Source: Paracoccaceae bacterium
GTDB lineage: Bacteria; Pseudomonadota; Alphaproteobacteria; Rhodobacterales; Rhodobacteraceae
Reading direction: 5' to 3'
DNA length: 64,000 bases
Assembly: GCA_020446815.1 (NCBI GenBank)
Contig: JAGRDY010000026.1
Coordinates: 248,001 to 312,000, forward strand
The notes under the pieces were generated by a model that was not told where the DNA came from, did not search any database, and saw nothing but the letters and a program-made list of their open reading frames with translations. Positions 56,701 through 64,000 of the stretch are shown piece by piece. The translations under genes and the position numbers were made by a program. The first letter of the stretch is position 1, and every line of letters starts with the position of its first letter.

Positions 56701-57140
56701 TCGTCGCCCATTGCCATCAACACACCGCCATGAGGCGAGGTGCCGGCCATATTGGCATGGCGCATCACATCGCCCGAGCGGTCAACCCCCGGCCCCTTGC
56801 CGTACCACAGCGCGAAAACCCCGTCGTATCGGCCCTCTCCACGCAGTTCGGCCTGCTGGGTGCCCCAGATCGCCGTGGCGGCCAGATCTTCGTTCAATCC
56901 GGGCTGAAAGCGGATGTCATTCGGCTCCAGCAGCTTTCCGGCCCTGGCCATTTGCAGATCGACCCCCCCCAGAGGCGATCCGCGATAGCCCGATACATAG
57001 CCCGCCGTGTTCAACCCGGCCGCCCGGTCGCGCGCCTTCTGCATCAGCATCAGGCGCACCAGGGCTTGTGTGCCATTCAGCAATACCGGCGATTTTTCGA
57101 GATCGAACTTGTCCGCAAGGCTGATATCGTGCCGCGTCAT
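53724..57140 (-). CDS. Fused indolepyruvate:ferredoxin oxidoreductase
   Basis: 1138 residues from ATG at 57140 (GGGAGGG upstream). IorA- and IorB-like parts are fused. Visible are the N-terminal pyruvate-oxidoreductase-like domain ([22 protein letters not shown]), a ThDP-binding segment ([14 protein letters not shown]...[11 protein letters not shown]), 4Fe-4S Cys motifs ([17 protein letters not shown]) near residue 650, and the gamma-type domain ([22 protein letters not shown]), then a C-terminal extension. It oxidatively decarboxylates aryl- or branched-chain 2-oxoacids to acyl-CoA. The divergent LysR gene is its probable regulator. Confidence 0.9.
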   Translation of the reverse strand: MTRHDISLADKFDLEKSPVLLNGTQALVRLMLMQKARDRAAGLNTAGYVSGYRGSPLGGVDLQMARAGKLLEPNDIRFQPGLNEDLAATAIWGTQQAELRGEGRYDGVFALWYGKGPGVDRSGDVMRHANMAGTSPHGGVLMAMGDDHTGESSTVLHQSDWAMVDAYMPVVSPAGVQEVLDFGLYGWALSRFSGLWVGLKTMKDTVEATSIVDGDPFRLSFVAPDFDMPRGGLNIRLQDTPVAQEARMIDYKRFAAEAFARANRIDHRIWGKPGARIGFVAAGKNWLDLVHALSLLGIDSAEAERLGLTTYKVGQTFPLDMDSFHEWAAGLDLIVVVEEKRKLIEVQVKEAIFDDRGGRRVYGWHKGDNWEHGRRLELFPTRYALDPIGIAEKLGAILIEEGRGTDHIKAGLQRLEDARKADNAPQLAARLPYYCSGCPHNISTKVPDGSRAYAGIGCHYMVQWMDRSTTGFTHMGGEGANWIGESVFSNTPHVFQNLGDGTYNHSGVQAIRAALAAETNITYKILFNDAVAMTGGQANEGGLTAQRIAREIQAMGVQHIALVYDEKEDIDFAGFPAGIERFERAEMPIVQKKYREIKGVSAIIYVQTCAAEKRRRRKRGTFPDIDRRVFINADVCEGCGDCGVQSNCVSIVPVDTELGRKRAIDQSSCNKDFSCLNGFCPSFVTLSGATVRKPEAADFSLPELPEPVLPAINGTHNIVITGVGGTGIVTIGAVLAQAAQCDGKGAGMMEMAGLAQKGGAVLIHLRLAEKPEDISAIRVATGEADTVIGGDLVVTGGAPMLGLMTTGRTGAVVNAHEIITGEFTRNREFHLPTPQLRLALEARLRDRVSFFDATALALRLMGDSIFSNMLVLGAAWQKGLIPLSGAAIRQAIELNATAVSRNLSAFDIGRWAAAFPGEAADLLRATLDKPLSLEEKIGYRADHLTRYQNAAYAKRYRHLVDAAPASLRDAVAAGYHKLLAYKDEYEVARLHLETLQKARAEFDGSFTMRFHLAPPILSKPGPDGRPAKRSFGPWMRQVFWVLARMKRLRGTRWDLFARSEERKVERALIAQYEADMAEIWPKTGAATLDAARALAELPLDIRGFGPVKLAAAARAARRREELLAVIRAGGAPRQAAAE

Positions 57141-57169
57141 GCTGCCCTCCCCGGCGATGATCGTCCTTC

Positions 57170-57198
57170 ATTATAGGTCAAATAAGCTGACCTAACAA
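57170..57198 (-). promoter_or_regulatory. Oxidoreductase promoter with LysR-type operator in the spacer
   Basis: On the minus strand TTGTTA (57198-57193) and TATAAT (57175-57170) are exactly 17 nt apart. The perfect inverted repeat TAGGTCA-N7-TGACCTA (57174-57194) fills the spacer and overlaps the edges of both elements. This is a plausible LysR box for the divergent regulator. Confidence 0.7.
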
Positions 57199-57222
57199 CT
57201 TTTAAATTTGGCCGCCCGGCAT

Positions 57223-57250
57223 TTGTTTGCTTTGCGCAAAGCACTATTTC
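57223..57250 (+). promoter_or_regulatory. LysR gene promoter with palindrome
   Basis: TTGTTT (57223-57228) and TATTTC (57245-57250), spacing 16 nt. The spacer starts with GCTTTGCGCAAAGC (57229-57242), a perfect 14-bp palindrome, which may be an autoregulatory or second factor site. Confidence 0.45.
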
Positions 57251-57289
57251 GGCCATAACTGCGGCGCCTGTGATGGCGAAGGGCGGAAA

Positions 57290-58186
57290 ATGGATTGGGA
57301 CAAGCTGAGAATCTTTCACTCGGTCGCGGATGCCGGGTCGCTCACCCACGCGGGCGAGACGCTGCACCTGTCGCAGTCCGCCGTCAGCCGTCAGATCCGC
57401 GCCCTGGAAGAGAGCCTGAACACGACGCTGTTTCATCGCCACGCGCGCGGCCTGATCCTGACCGAACAGGGGGAGTTGCTGTTCGAGGCGACATCTTCGA
57501 TGAACAAACGCCTGGAAACCGCCGCGGCCCGCATCCGCGACAGCGAAGACGAGGCCTTCGGCGAACTCAAGGTAACCACCACCATCGGCTTTGGCACGCT
57601 CTGGATCGCCCCGCGCCTGCCCAAGCTTTATGAAAGATACCCCGATCTCAAGATCGACCTGATGCTCGAGGAACGGGTGTTGGATCTGCCGATGCGCGAG
57701 GCCGATATCGCCATCCGCATGAAGGAACCCAGCCAGGCCGACCTGATCCGACGCCGGCTGATGAATATCCGCATGCGCCTTTACGCAACGCCCGAATATC
57801 TGGCCGGGGCCGGCATTCCCGACGATCTCGAAGACATCGCCGCCCACCGCCTGATCAGCCAGAACCCCAGCACCCCGCAGGTCGCCGCCGGCGCCGATCT
57901 GGTGCATGAACTCATGCAGCACGACATCCGGTCGACGCTGACGGTGAACAACTACTACGGGGTCTTGCAGGCCGTGCTTAACCATCTGGGCATCGGGGTC
58001 CTGCCGGATTACCTGACCGACGATTTTCCCAATCTGGTGCGTGTCCTGCCCAGCCTCGAATCAAGCGAAGTGCCGGTTTTTCTCGCCTATCCGGAAGAAT
58101 TGCGCCAATCCAAGCGGATCGCCGTATTTCGCGATTTCGTGCTCGATGAAATCATCGCCTATCGCAAAAGGCGAAACGACGGCTGA
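57290..58186 (+). CDS. LysR family transcriptional regulator
   Basis: 298 residues from ATG at 57290 (GAAGGGCGG upstream). An N-terminal winged helix-turn-helix (residues 1-60, with SLTHAGETLHLSQSAVSRQIRALEESLN) precedes the periplasmic-binding-like effector domain (about 92-295). It is transcribed away from the fused oxidoreductase and the inverted repeat between them fits a LysR site, so that gene is its likeliest target. The effector may be an aromatic 2-oxoacid or its amino acid, which is inference. Confidence 0.9.
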   Translation: MDWDKLRIFHSVADAGSLTHAGETLHLSQSAVSRQIRALEESLNTTLFHRHARGLILTEQGELLFEATSSMNKRLETAAARIRDSEDEAFGELKVTTTIGFGTLWIAPRLPKLYERYPDLKIDLMLEERVLDLPMREADIAIRMKEPSQADLIRRRLMNIRMRLYATPEYLAGAGIPDDLEDIAAHRLISQNPSTPQVAAGADLVHELMQHDIRSTLTVNNYYGVLQAVLNHLGIGVLPDYLTDDFPNLVRVLPSLESSEVPVFLAYPEELRQSKRIAVFRDFVLDEIIAYRKRRNDG

Positions 58187-58254
58187 ACACAATTCAGGGT
58201 TGCCGTGAGGCATGTTGGCAACGCATAGCGGCCATGTTCGTAAATAAACACTAT

Positions 58255-58376
58255 TTCTCTTGATCGGGAAGCATCCGCGACCTAATTGGTGAATCGAAGG
58301 CGATGATTGGGGAAACCTGAACTCGCCTTCTACCTCCCTGTTGGACTTGGCCGGGCTTTGCTCGGCCATTTTTTTT
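58255..58376 (+). ncRNA. Candidate small RNA (or leader) with two hairpins and intrinsic terminator
   Basis: The 5' end is approximate. GAAGGCGA (58296-58303) pairs with TCGCCTTC (58323-58330). A single-stranded stretch with TACCTCCCTGTTGG follows, complementary in part to ribosome-binding sites. Then comes GGCCGGGC-TTT-GCTCGGCC (58349-58367, one G-T pair) and eight Ts (58369-58376). The order of hairpin, anti-SD-like region, terminator is typical of trans-acting sRNAs. It could instead be an attenuated purL leader. No promoter was clear. Confidence 0.5.
58349..58376 (+). terminator. Strong rho-independent terminator
   Basis: An 8-bp stem (GGCCGGGC/GCTCGGCC) with a 3-nt loop and an 8-T tract, the best intrinsic terminator in the window. 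It lies 163 nt after the LysR gene stop and 167 nt before purL. Confidence 0.85.
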
Positions 58377-58390
58377 GCCCGCCGGGTGCC

Positions 58391-58430
58391 GGCACTGCGG
58401 GCCACTGCGGGCCACTGCGGGCCACTGCGG
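58391..58430. repeat. 10-bp tandem repeat, four copies
   Basis: Three exact copies of GCCACTGCGG (58401-58430) follow one copy with a single change (58391-58400). There are no spacers, so this is not a CRISPR array. Slippage-prone. Confidence 0.9.
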
Positions 58431-58543
58431 CCCCTTGCGCCTGCGCGGCGCGATAAAGGCCTCGCCTGGCGGTGGATTTGGTCCTTCCCTATCCGCCCCG
58501 TCCCCCCTAAAACACCCGCCAAGCACGAACCCTGGGGAACGCC

Positions 58544-60706
58544 ATGCCAGAACCGATGATCACCGAGGAACTGATTGCCGCCCACGGCCTCAGTCCCGAT
58601 GAATATGCACGGATCCTCGAAATCATCGGCCGCGATCCCACCTATACCGAATTGGGCATCTTTTCGGCGATGTGGAACGAGCATTGTTCCTACAAGTCGT
58701 CGAAGAAATGGCTTCGCACCCTTCCGACCACCGGCCCCCGCGTCATCTGCGGACCGGGCGAAAACGCCGGCGTCGTCGATATCGGCGATGGCCAGGCGGT
58801 GATCTTCAAGATGGAAAGCCACAACCATCCCTCCTACATCGAGCCGCACCAGGGCGCGGCAACCGGTGTGGGCGGCATCCTGCGCGATGTCTTCACCATG
58901 GGCGCGCGGCCCATCGCGGCAATGGATTCACTGTCATTCGGCATGCCGTCGCACCCCAAGACCGCACATCTGGTCAAAGGCGTGGTTGAAGGCATCGGTT
59001 CCTATGGCAACTGCTTTGGCGTGCCAAATGTCGGCGGCGAGGTACGTTTTCACCCCAGCTATGACGGCAACTGTCTGGTCAATGCCTTTGCCGCCGGTCT
59101 GGCCGATACCGACAGGATATTCTATTCGGCTGCTTCCGGCGTGGGGATGCCGGTCGTCTATCTTGGCGCGAAAACCGGCCGCGACGGCGTCGGCGGGGCC
59201 ACCATGGCCAGCGCAGAATTCGATGACACCATCGAGGAAAAGCGCCCCACCGTTCAGGTCGGCGACCCTTTCACCGAAAAGCGCCTGCTCGAGGCCTGCC
59301 TCGAACTGATGGCCTCGGGTTCGGTCATCTCGATTCAGGATATGGGCGCGGCGGGGCTGACCTGTTCGGCGGTCGAGATGGGCGACAAGGGTGGGCTGGG
59401 CATCCGCCTCGATCTCGATCGGGTGCCGACCCGCGAAAGCGCCATGACCGCCTATGAGATGATGCTCTCTGAATCGCAGGAACGCATGTTGATGGTGCTC
59501 AAACCGGAACGCGAGGCCGAGGCGCGGGCGATATTCGACAAATGGGATCTGGATTTCGCCGTGGTCGGCGAAACCATTGCCGAAGACCGGTTCCTGATCA
59601 TCCACGGCAATGAAACCAAGGCCGACCTGCCGCTGTCGAAACTCGCCTCCAGCGCCCCGGAATACGACCGGCCCTGGGTGCCGACGCCACCGGTTTCCCG
59701 ACCTGTCGCCGAAGTTCCGCAGATCGGCCCGATCGCTGGCCTGAAGGCGCTGATCGGCAGCCCGAATTACGCCGCCAAGGCCTGGGTCTGGGAACAGTAT
59801 GACACTTCGGTGATGGCCGATACCGTCCGCGCCCCCGGCCTGGGCGCCGGCGTGGTACGGGTGCATGGCACCCCCAAGGCCCTGGCCTTCACCTCCGACG
59901 TCACCCCGCGTTATGTGATGGCCAACCCCTATGAGGGCGGCAAACAGGCCGTCGCCGAAGCCTTTCGCAACCTGACCGCGGTGGGTGCCCTGCCGCTGGC
60001 GGCGACCGACAATCTCAACTTCGGCAACCCCGAAAAACCGCGGATCATGGGCCAGCTCGTCGGGGCGATCAAGGGAATCGCCGCGGCCTGCAAGGCGCTC
60101 GACATGCCGATCGTGTCGGGCAACGTGTCACTTTACAATGAAACCGACGGCACCGCTATTCTGCCCACCCCGACCATCGGCGCGGTGGGGCTGCTGGCCA
60201 CCCTCGACGAAATGATCGCCGGTCATCCGGTGACGGGCGACAGTGTCATGGTCGTCGGTGCGACGGCCGGCCATCTCGGTCAATCGGCCCTGCTCGCCGA
60301 GGCGGTCGGGCGCGAGGAAGGCGACGCGCCCCCGGTCGATCTCGCCGCCGAGCGCGCCAATGGCGACTTTCTGCGCGCCAACCGCCAGTTGCTGCGCGCC
60401 GCCACCGATCTGTCCGACGGCGGCCTGGCGCTCGCCGCGTTCGAAATGGCCGAGGCGGCGGGCATCGGCGTGACACTTGACGCCAAGGATATCGGCCAGC
60501 TTTTCGGCGAGGATCAGGCCCGCTACCTCGTGGCCGTGGCCCCCGAGAACCTGGCCGCCCTGACCGCCGCCGCGGATCGCGCCGGGGTGCCCCTGCATCG
60601 CGCCGGAAGCTTTGGCGGGCCGGACGTCCGGCTGGGCGGCGACACGGCGCCGCTGGCCGAACTGTCGTCTCTTTACCGCACCGCTTTTGCCAAAGCGGTG
60701 GGGTGA
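58544..60706 (+). CDS. purL: Phosphoribosylformylglycinamidine synthase subunit PurL
   Basis: 720 residues, the short PurL that works with PurS and PurQ. Features: [16 protein letters not shown], the metal/ATP segment [50 protein letters not shown] and ...[25 protein letters not shown]. It forms FGAM in purine synthesis. Start ATG with GGGGAA upstream. It faces doeB tail to tail. Confidence 0.96.
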   Translation: MPEPMITEELIAAHGLSPDEYARILEIIGRDPTYTELGIFSAMWNEHCSYKSSKKWLRTLPTTGPRVICGPGENAGVVDIGDGQAVIFKMESHNHPSYIEPHQGAATGVGGILRDVFTMGARPIAAMDSLSFGMPSHPKTAHLVKGVVEGIGSYGNCFGVPNVGGEVRFHPSYDGNCLVNAFAAGLADTDRIFYSAASGVGMPVVYLGAKTGRDGVGGATMASAEFDDTIEEKRPTVQVGDPFTEKRLLEACLELMASGSVISIQDMGAAGLTCSAVEMGDKGGLGIRLDLDRVPTRESAMTAYEMMLSESQERMLMVLKPEREAEARAIFDKWDLDFAVVGETIAEDRFLIIHGNETKADLPLSKLASSAPEYDRPWVPTPPVSRPVAEVPQIGPIAGLKALIGSPNYAAKAWVWEQYDTSVMADTVRAPGLGAGVVRVHGTPKALAFTSDVTPRYVMANPYEGGKQAVAEAFRNLTAVGALPLAATDNLNFGNPEKPRIMGQLVGAIKGIAAACKALDMPIVSGNVSLYNETDGTAILPTPTIGAVGLLATLDEMIAGHPVTGDSVMVVGATAGHLGQSALLAEAVGREEGDAPPVDLAAERANGDFLRANRQLLRAATDLSDGGLALAAFEMAEAAGIGVTLDAKDIGQLFGEDQARYLVAVAPENLAALTAAADRAGVPLHRAGSFGGPDVRLGGDTAPLAELSSLYRTAFAKAVG

Positions 60707-60749
60707 CACGCCCGGCAGGGCAGAGTCGCGGAGTTGCGGAATTTTTCGC

Positions 60750-60773
60750 AAAACGCCATGGCCGGGCCATGGC
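60750..60773 (-). terminator. Perfect inverted repeat between purL and doeB
   Basis: GCCATGGCC-G-GGCCATGGC (60755-60773), a 9-bp perfect stem with a single-base centre. On the minus strand it is followed by GTTTTGCG, which suits doeB; a tight centre means only part of the stem can close. Confidence 0.5.
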
Positions 60774-60801
60774 CTGGCAAAGCGATGCGCCACAGGCCCT
60801 G

Positions 60802-61794
60802 TCAGCCCATCCGGATCGCGACCACAGCCAGACAGTCGCCCGCCTTCACCAGCCCGGGGAAATGCCGCGCCGCAAGAAGCCCGTCGCGCCCGGCAAGGCA
60901 ATCGACGGGGGCAACGCCGGTTCTGTCGGCAGGCCAGATGCGGGCCACGGGCTGGCCCCCGCGCACCGCCCCGCCAAGATCGACCAGCGGTTCGATCACC
61001 CCGTCATGGCCGGCAAAGGTAAAGCAATCGCCATCGGGCATGTCGAGCCGCAGCGTCGCCTCCACTTCCGGCTCACCCCGCAATATGCCGGCATGGATCA
61101 GCAGGTTGCGCACCCCCTTGCGGGCAATGCCGATCGACCGGGCAGTCGCGGTGCCGCCGCCGCCCAGTTCGGTGGTCACGAAGGTCTTGCCCAGCGATTC
61201 GACCGCCGTGTCGTACATGCCGACATTGTCGATTTCCACAAGCATCATCGAATAGGGCGCGTTGAAGGCCTGCATCGCCGCCACGCAGGCGGCCTCCTGG
61301 CGTTTGTCGGGCTGGACATGCGCCGCCGCGAAAGGCAGAAAATCGAGCGTCCTGCCTCCCGAATGAAAGTCAAGCACGATATCGGCCATCGGCAGCAGCG
61401 TGCGCTGCACATAATCGGCGATCTTTTGCGTGACGGTGCCATCCGGCGCCCCCGGAAAGATCCGGTTCATGTTGCCCTTGTCGATCGGCGAGGTGCGTGT
61501 TCCGGCGCGGAAGGCCGGATAATTCATTGCGGGCAGGATGATGACCCGTCCGGTGAGCGCATCCGGCTCAAGGCTCTGGGCAAGGTGAAACAGGGCCAAC
61601 GGCCCTTCGTATTCATCGCCATGATTGGCGCCGGTCAACAGCGCGGTCGGCCCCGCGCCGCGCTTGATGACCGTGATCGGCAACATCACCGACCCCCAGG
61701 CGCTGTCGTCGCGGCTATGGGGCAGGCGCAGGAACCCGTGGTGAACGCCGTCTTCATCGAACGGGATGGTCGGCACGATCGGATTGGGCTTCAT
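60802..61794 (-). CDS. doeB: N(2)-acetyl-L-2,4-diaminobutanoate deacetylase DoeB/EutE
   Basis: 330 residues from ATG at 61794, 5 nt after the doeA stop. Zinc carboxypeptidase-like AstE/AspA fold with LTGANHGDEYEGPL and DFHSGGRTLDFL supplying His, Glu and His zinc ligands, and GTRTSPIDKGNMNRIFPG. It deacetylates alpha-ADABA released from ectoine by DoeA, giving diaminobutyrate. Succinylglutamate desuccinylases are related, but pairing with DoeA decides the call. Confidence 0.92.
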   Translation of the reverse strand: MKPNPIVPTIPFDEDGVHHGFLRLPHSRDDSAWGSVMLPITVIKRGAGPTALLTGANHGDEYEGPLALFHLAQSLEPDALTGRVIILPAMNYPAFRAGTRTSPIDKGNMNRIFPGAPDGTVTQKIADYVQRTLLPMADIVLDFHSGGRTLDFLPFAAAHVQPDKRQEAACVAAMQAFNAPYSMMLVEIDNVGMYDTAVESLGKTFVTTELGGGGTATARSIGIARKGVRNLLIHAGILRGEPEVEATLRLDMPDGDCFTFAGHDGVIEPLVDLGGAVRGGQPVARIWPADRTGVAPVDCLAGRDGLLAARHFPGLVKAGDCLAVVAIRMG

Positions 61795-61799
61795 CGGCG

Positions 61800-62987
61800 T
61801 CAGTCCTTTACCAGCATCCGGCGCGGCACATCGGCCAGACATTCCGGCGCGCCCTTGCCGATGACGATACTTTCGGTGATCTCCAATCCCCAGTCCTCCA
61901 TCCACAGCCCGGTCATGAAATGGAAGGTCATGTTTTCCTCCAGCACGGTCTTGTCGCCGGGGCGCAGCGACATGGTGCGTTCGCCCCAGTCGGGCGGATA
62001 GGAAAGCCCGATCGGATAGCCGGTGCGGTTGTCCTTGGTGATGCCATGCTTCTTCAGAACCCCAAAGAAGGCAATCGCGACATCCTCGCACAAATTGCCG
62101 GCGCGCGCCGCCTCCAGCCCGGCCTCCATGCCTTCCAGCACCGCCTTTTCGGCGTCGAGGAAAGTCTGCGTGGGCTTGCCAAGATAGACGGTGCGCGACA
62201 GCGGGCAGTGATAGCGGTGACAGGCCCCGGCGATTTCAAAGAAGGTGCCTTCACCCGATTTCATCGGCCTGTCATCCCAGGTCAGATGCGGGGCGGCGGC
62301 ATCGGCCCCCGACGGCAACAGCGGCACGATCGCCGGGTAATCGCCACCCGCGCCGATCGCCGCGTCATAGCGAAGCCCCGCGTCATAGATCTCGGCCACA
62401 AGATCGCATTTGCGCATCCCCGGTTCGACCCGTTCGAAAATCCGCCGATGCATTTTGGCCACCAGCTTTCCGGCCACCCGCATGTAATCAAGCTCGCGCG
62501 CCGATTTGACCGCGCGCTGCCAGTTCACCAGCGCGGTGGCATCGGCAAAGCCGGCGTTGGGCAGGTGGTTTTGCAAGGCGGCAAAAGCGGCGGCGGAAAA
62601 ATAGTAATTGTCCATCTCCACCCCGATCCGCGCCCGCGACCAGCCGCGCTCGGCGATGCATTGCGACAGGAAATCCATCGGGTGGCGTTCGGTCGATTGC
62701 ACATAATGATCGGCGTAACCGATGATATCGTCATGGCCCATGAACACCGTGCGTTTCGCGCCATTGGCGTCCTGGCCGCGGCCGAACCACACCGGATCGC
62801 CCGCCATCCCCACAAGCACACATTGATGCACATAAAAAGACCAGCCGTCATAACCGGTCAGCCAAGCCATGTTCGACGGATCGCTGACGATCAGAAGATC
62901 AATCCCCCTTGCCTCCATCGCCTGCCGGGTCCTGGCGATGCGGGCGCCATATTCGGCCTTGGTGAAATGCAGTGTCGGGCTGACCAC
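61800..62987 (-). CDS. doeA: Ectoine hydrolase DoeA/EutD (M24 peptidase fold)
   Basis: 395 residues from GTG at 62987 with GAGGG about 10 nt upstream; the open frame runs further but without a better start. The pita-bread M24 fold is visible, but the usual metal ligands are altered: the position of the DxxRT segment reads YHCPLSRTVYLG after FFEIAGACHR. That agrees with EutD-type ectoine hydrolases, which open the ectoine ring through a covalent intermediate rather than a dimetal centre. It forms a bimodule with doeB. Confidence 0.92.
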   Translation of the reverse strand: MVSPTLHFTKAEYGARIARTRQAMEARGIDLLIVSDPSNMAWLTGYDGWSFYVHQCVLVGMAGDPVWFGRGQDANGAKRTVFMGHDDIIGYADHYVQSTERHPMDFLSQCIAERGWSRARIGVEMDNYYFSAAAFAALQNHLPNAGFADATALVNWQRAVKSARELDYMRVAGKLVAKMHRRIFERVEPGMRKCDLVAEIYDAGLRYDAAIGAGGDYPAIVPLLPSGADAAAPHLTWDDRPMKSGEGTFFEIAGACHRYHCPLSRTVYLGKPTQTFLDAEKAVLEGMEAGLEAARAGNLCEDVAIAFFGVLKKHGITKDNRTGYPIGLSYPPDWGERTMSLRPGDKTVLEENMTFHFMTGLWMEDWGLEITESIVIGKGAPECLADVPRRMLVKD

Positions 62988-63327
62988 TCTGCTACATCCC
63001 TCTGGTTCAACTGTGAAAAACCGGTGCCATTCCGGCCCGGCCGGCGCGCAGACACACCGCATCGCGCGATTCTTCCGCCCGGCTACCATCGGCCTTTCAC
63101 GGCCAACAGGCAATGCGAAATCGCGCGCCCCGGTCCTTGCCACGGCAGGGCGCGCGGGAAAGGCGCTTCGGGCGGCGGCCGCCACGCGGCCCGGGCCAGG
63201 CAAATCCGTGGCTTTGCGGATGTGACGGATGCGCGCGCAGGCCCGCACCGGGCGATTGCCGGGTGCCAACCGGGATTTCCGGCGCTAAGTTGATGGCATC
63301 GGAAACCGGCAAGGGCAGATAGGGTAC
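62988..63327. other. Divergent intergenic region between doeA and cls
   Basis: 340 nt. No gene, clear promoter pair or strong repeat was recognised. It must hold the promoters of both divergent genes, and possibly an EnuR-type site for ectoine control, which I could not identify. Confidence 0.45.
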
Positions 63328-64000
63328 ATGAGCTGGCTACTGGTTCATCTCGAGACGGTCATCCTCACGCTTCTGGCGCTTGTCGCGGCGGTGGTGATCT
63401 TGCAGCAGCGCCGCACCCCCCAGTCGGCTGTGGCGTGGCTTTTGTTCATCGTGGTGGTGCCCTATGTCGGCATCCCGCTGTTTCTGGCGCTCGGCTTTCG
63501 CAAACGGGCGCACCATTTCAAACCGGTCACATTCGCAGCAACCGGCCCTGACACGCCGGTGGCCAGCGCGCCGCACCTGACGGCCATCTTTCAGCACTAC
63601 GATATTCCCCGGGCGAGCATCGGCAACGGCTTTCGGCTCCTGCCGACCGGCGAATCGGCCTATCGCGAACTGATCGACCTTTGCCGTTCGGCCACCACCG
63701 ATCTCGACGCCCTGTTCTATATCGTCGCAAACGACCGGATCGGCCGCGCCTTCGTCGACGAACTGACGCAATGCGCCCAACAAGGCGTTCGGGTCCGGCT
63801 GCTGATGGACGGGCTCGGCAACCTGTTTCCGCCACGCGCCGCTCTGGCCGCGCTGCGCGAGGCGGGCGGCCAGGTGGCGTATTTTTCGCCGCTGTTCCAG
63901 ATGCCCCACAGGCTTCACCTCAATCTGCGCAATCATCGCAAGATGGTGATCGCCGACAACGCGCGGGTGTTTGCCGGCGGCATGAATGTCGGCGCCGAAT
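63328..64000 (+). CDS. cls: Cardiolipin synthase, N-terminal part (runs off the right edge)
   Basis: ATG at 63328 begins MSWLLVHLETVILTLLALVA and the frame stays open to the end (224 residues seen). Two N-terminal membrane helices (about 4-24 and 32-53) precede the first PLD domain, whose HKD-type motif appears as LNLRNHRKMVIADNARVFAGGMNVG near residue 210. Bacterial Cls joins phosphatidylglycerols to cardiolipin. The second PLD domain lies beyond the window. Confidence 0.88.
   Translation, partial: MSWLLVHLETVILTLLALVAAVVILQQRRTPQSAVAWLLFIVVVPYVGIPLFLALGFRKRAHHFKPVTFAATGPDTPVASAPHLTAIFQHYDIPRASIGNGFRLLPTGESAYRELIDLCRSATTDLDALFYIVANDRIGRAFVDELTQCAQQGVRVRLLMDGLGNLFPPRAALAALREAGGQVAYFSPLFQMPHRLHLNLRNHRKMVIADNARVFAGGMNVGAE

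Larger units (their letters stand above)
58187..58543. other. Intergenic region before purL: candidate sRNA plus tandem repeat
   Basis: 357 nt without a protein gene. 58230-58376 looks like a transcribed structured RNA ending in a strong intrinsic terminator. 58391-58430 is a 4 x 10-bp tandem repeat. The purL promoter and start region occupy the remainder. The pair GAAC-N6-GAAC (58527-58540) is not a valid SOS box. Confidence 0.6.

Noticed and set aside
53691-57176. Long plus-strand frames opposite the oxidoreductase gene
   Set aside because: They mirror the minus-strand gene, whose domain motifs and ribosome-binding site are strong.
58391-58430. CRISPR array
   Set aside because: Repeats are 10 bp with no spacers and no cas genes nearby.
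58527-58540. GAAC-N6-GAAC before purL as a LexA box
   Set aside because: The spacing is 6, not the required 7, and purL is not an SOS gene.

Overview
The window is a GC-rich (roughly 63-65% by eye), gene-dense chromosomal stretch of an alphaproteobacterium, most likely a Rhodobacteraceae/Roseobacter-group member. The evidence is the gene neighbourhoods (trpG-trpD-ung-trpC-moaC-moeA-lexA / comEC / gltX-gltA; a ccmE-lysis pair-ccmF-ccmH block after argC), the proteins (DUF2927 lipoprotein, RSP_2648-type PIN protein, DUF2852, B12-dependent NrdJ, GTA-type holin and GH108 muramidase, EutD/EutE-type ectoine hydrolase and deacetylase) and a lexA promoter carrying the alphaproteobacterial GAAC-N7-GAAC operator. 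No phage, IS element, rRNA operon or CRISPR array was seen. It looks like core genome with a few accessory genes.

Layout. 1-3635: tail of a GNAT-like gene, DUF2927 lipoprotein, a 54-residue membrane protein, a VWA/CoxE-like protein and an M48 protease. 3681-7039 (minus): FTR1 permease and its cupredoxin partner, PIN protein, RlmI-type methyltransferase and a 57-residue orphan. 7240-9741: Entner-Doudoroff edd-eda with a LacI-type operator. 9853-14248: membrane protein, glnE with an overlapping downstream gene, YbaK-type deacylase. 14365-17123: DUF2852 protein, bpt (N-end rule leucyltransferase), Ca/Na antiporter. 17222-19750: ilvBN with a complete transcription-attenuation leader. 19863-24755: EF-hand protein, class II ribonucleotide reductase nrdJ, tRNA-Pro(UGG). 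24812-26519 (minus): DUF192, double cold-shock protein, pdxH. 26748-29791: fabI, gpt, DUF2127 protein, aminotransferase. 29953-31803: PpiD-like foldase. 31885-33786 (minus): YibQ-like protein.

33926-38730 is a tightly coupled trpG-trpD-ung-trpC-moaC-moeA run (ATGA overlaps) with no trpE in the window. It is followed by lexA (SOS autoregulated), comEC, gltX, gltA, a degenerate EF-G paralogue and an enoyl-CoA hydratase. 47529-52669 (minus) holds argC, ccmE, muramidase, holin, ccmF and ccmH: heme delivery to cytochrome c, interrupted by a lysis pair of the kind used to release gene transfer agents. 52885-58186 holds murI, a fused indolepyruvate:ferredoxin oxidoreductase and a divergent LysR regulator whose probable operator lies exactly between the -35 and -10 of the target promoter. 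58187-58543 contains a probable small RNA and a 10-bp tandem repeat before purL. The window ends with doeB-doeA (ectoine catabolism) and the start of a cardiolipin synthase that runs off the right edge.

The most interesting material is regulatory: the ilv attenuator, the candidate sRNA upstream of purL, the LysR-box/promoter overlap, a palindrome in the pdxH promoter, and an Arg-rich upstream ORF before argC. The lysis pair inside the ccm locus, the absence of trpE and the degenerate EF-G follow. No convincing wholly new multigene system was found.
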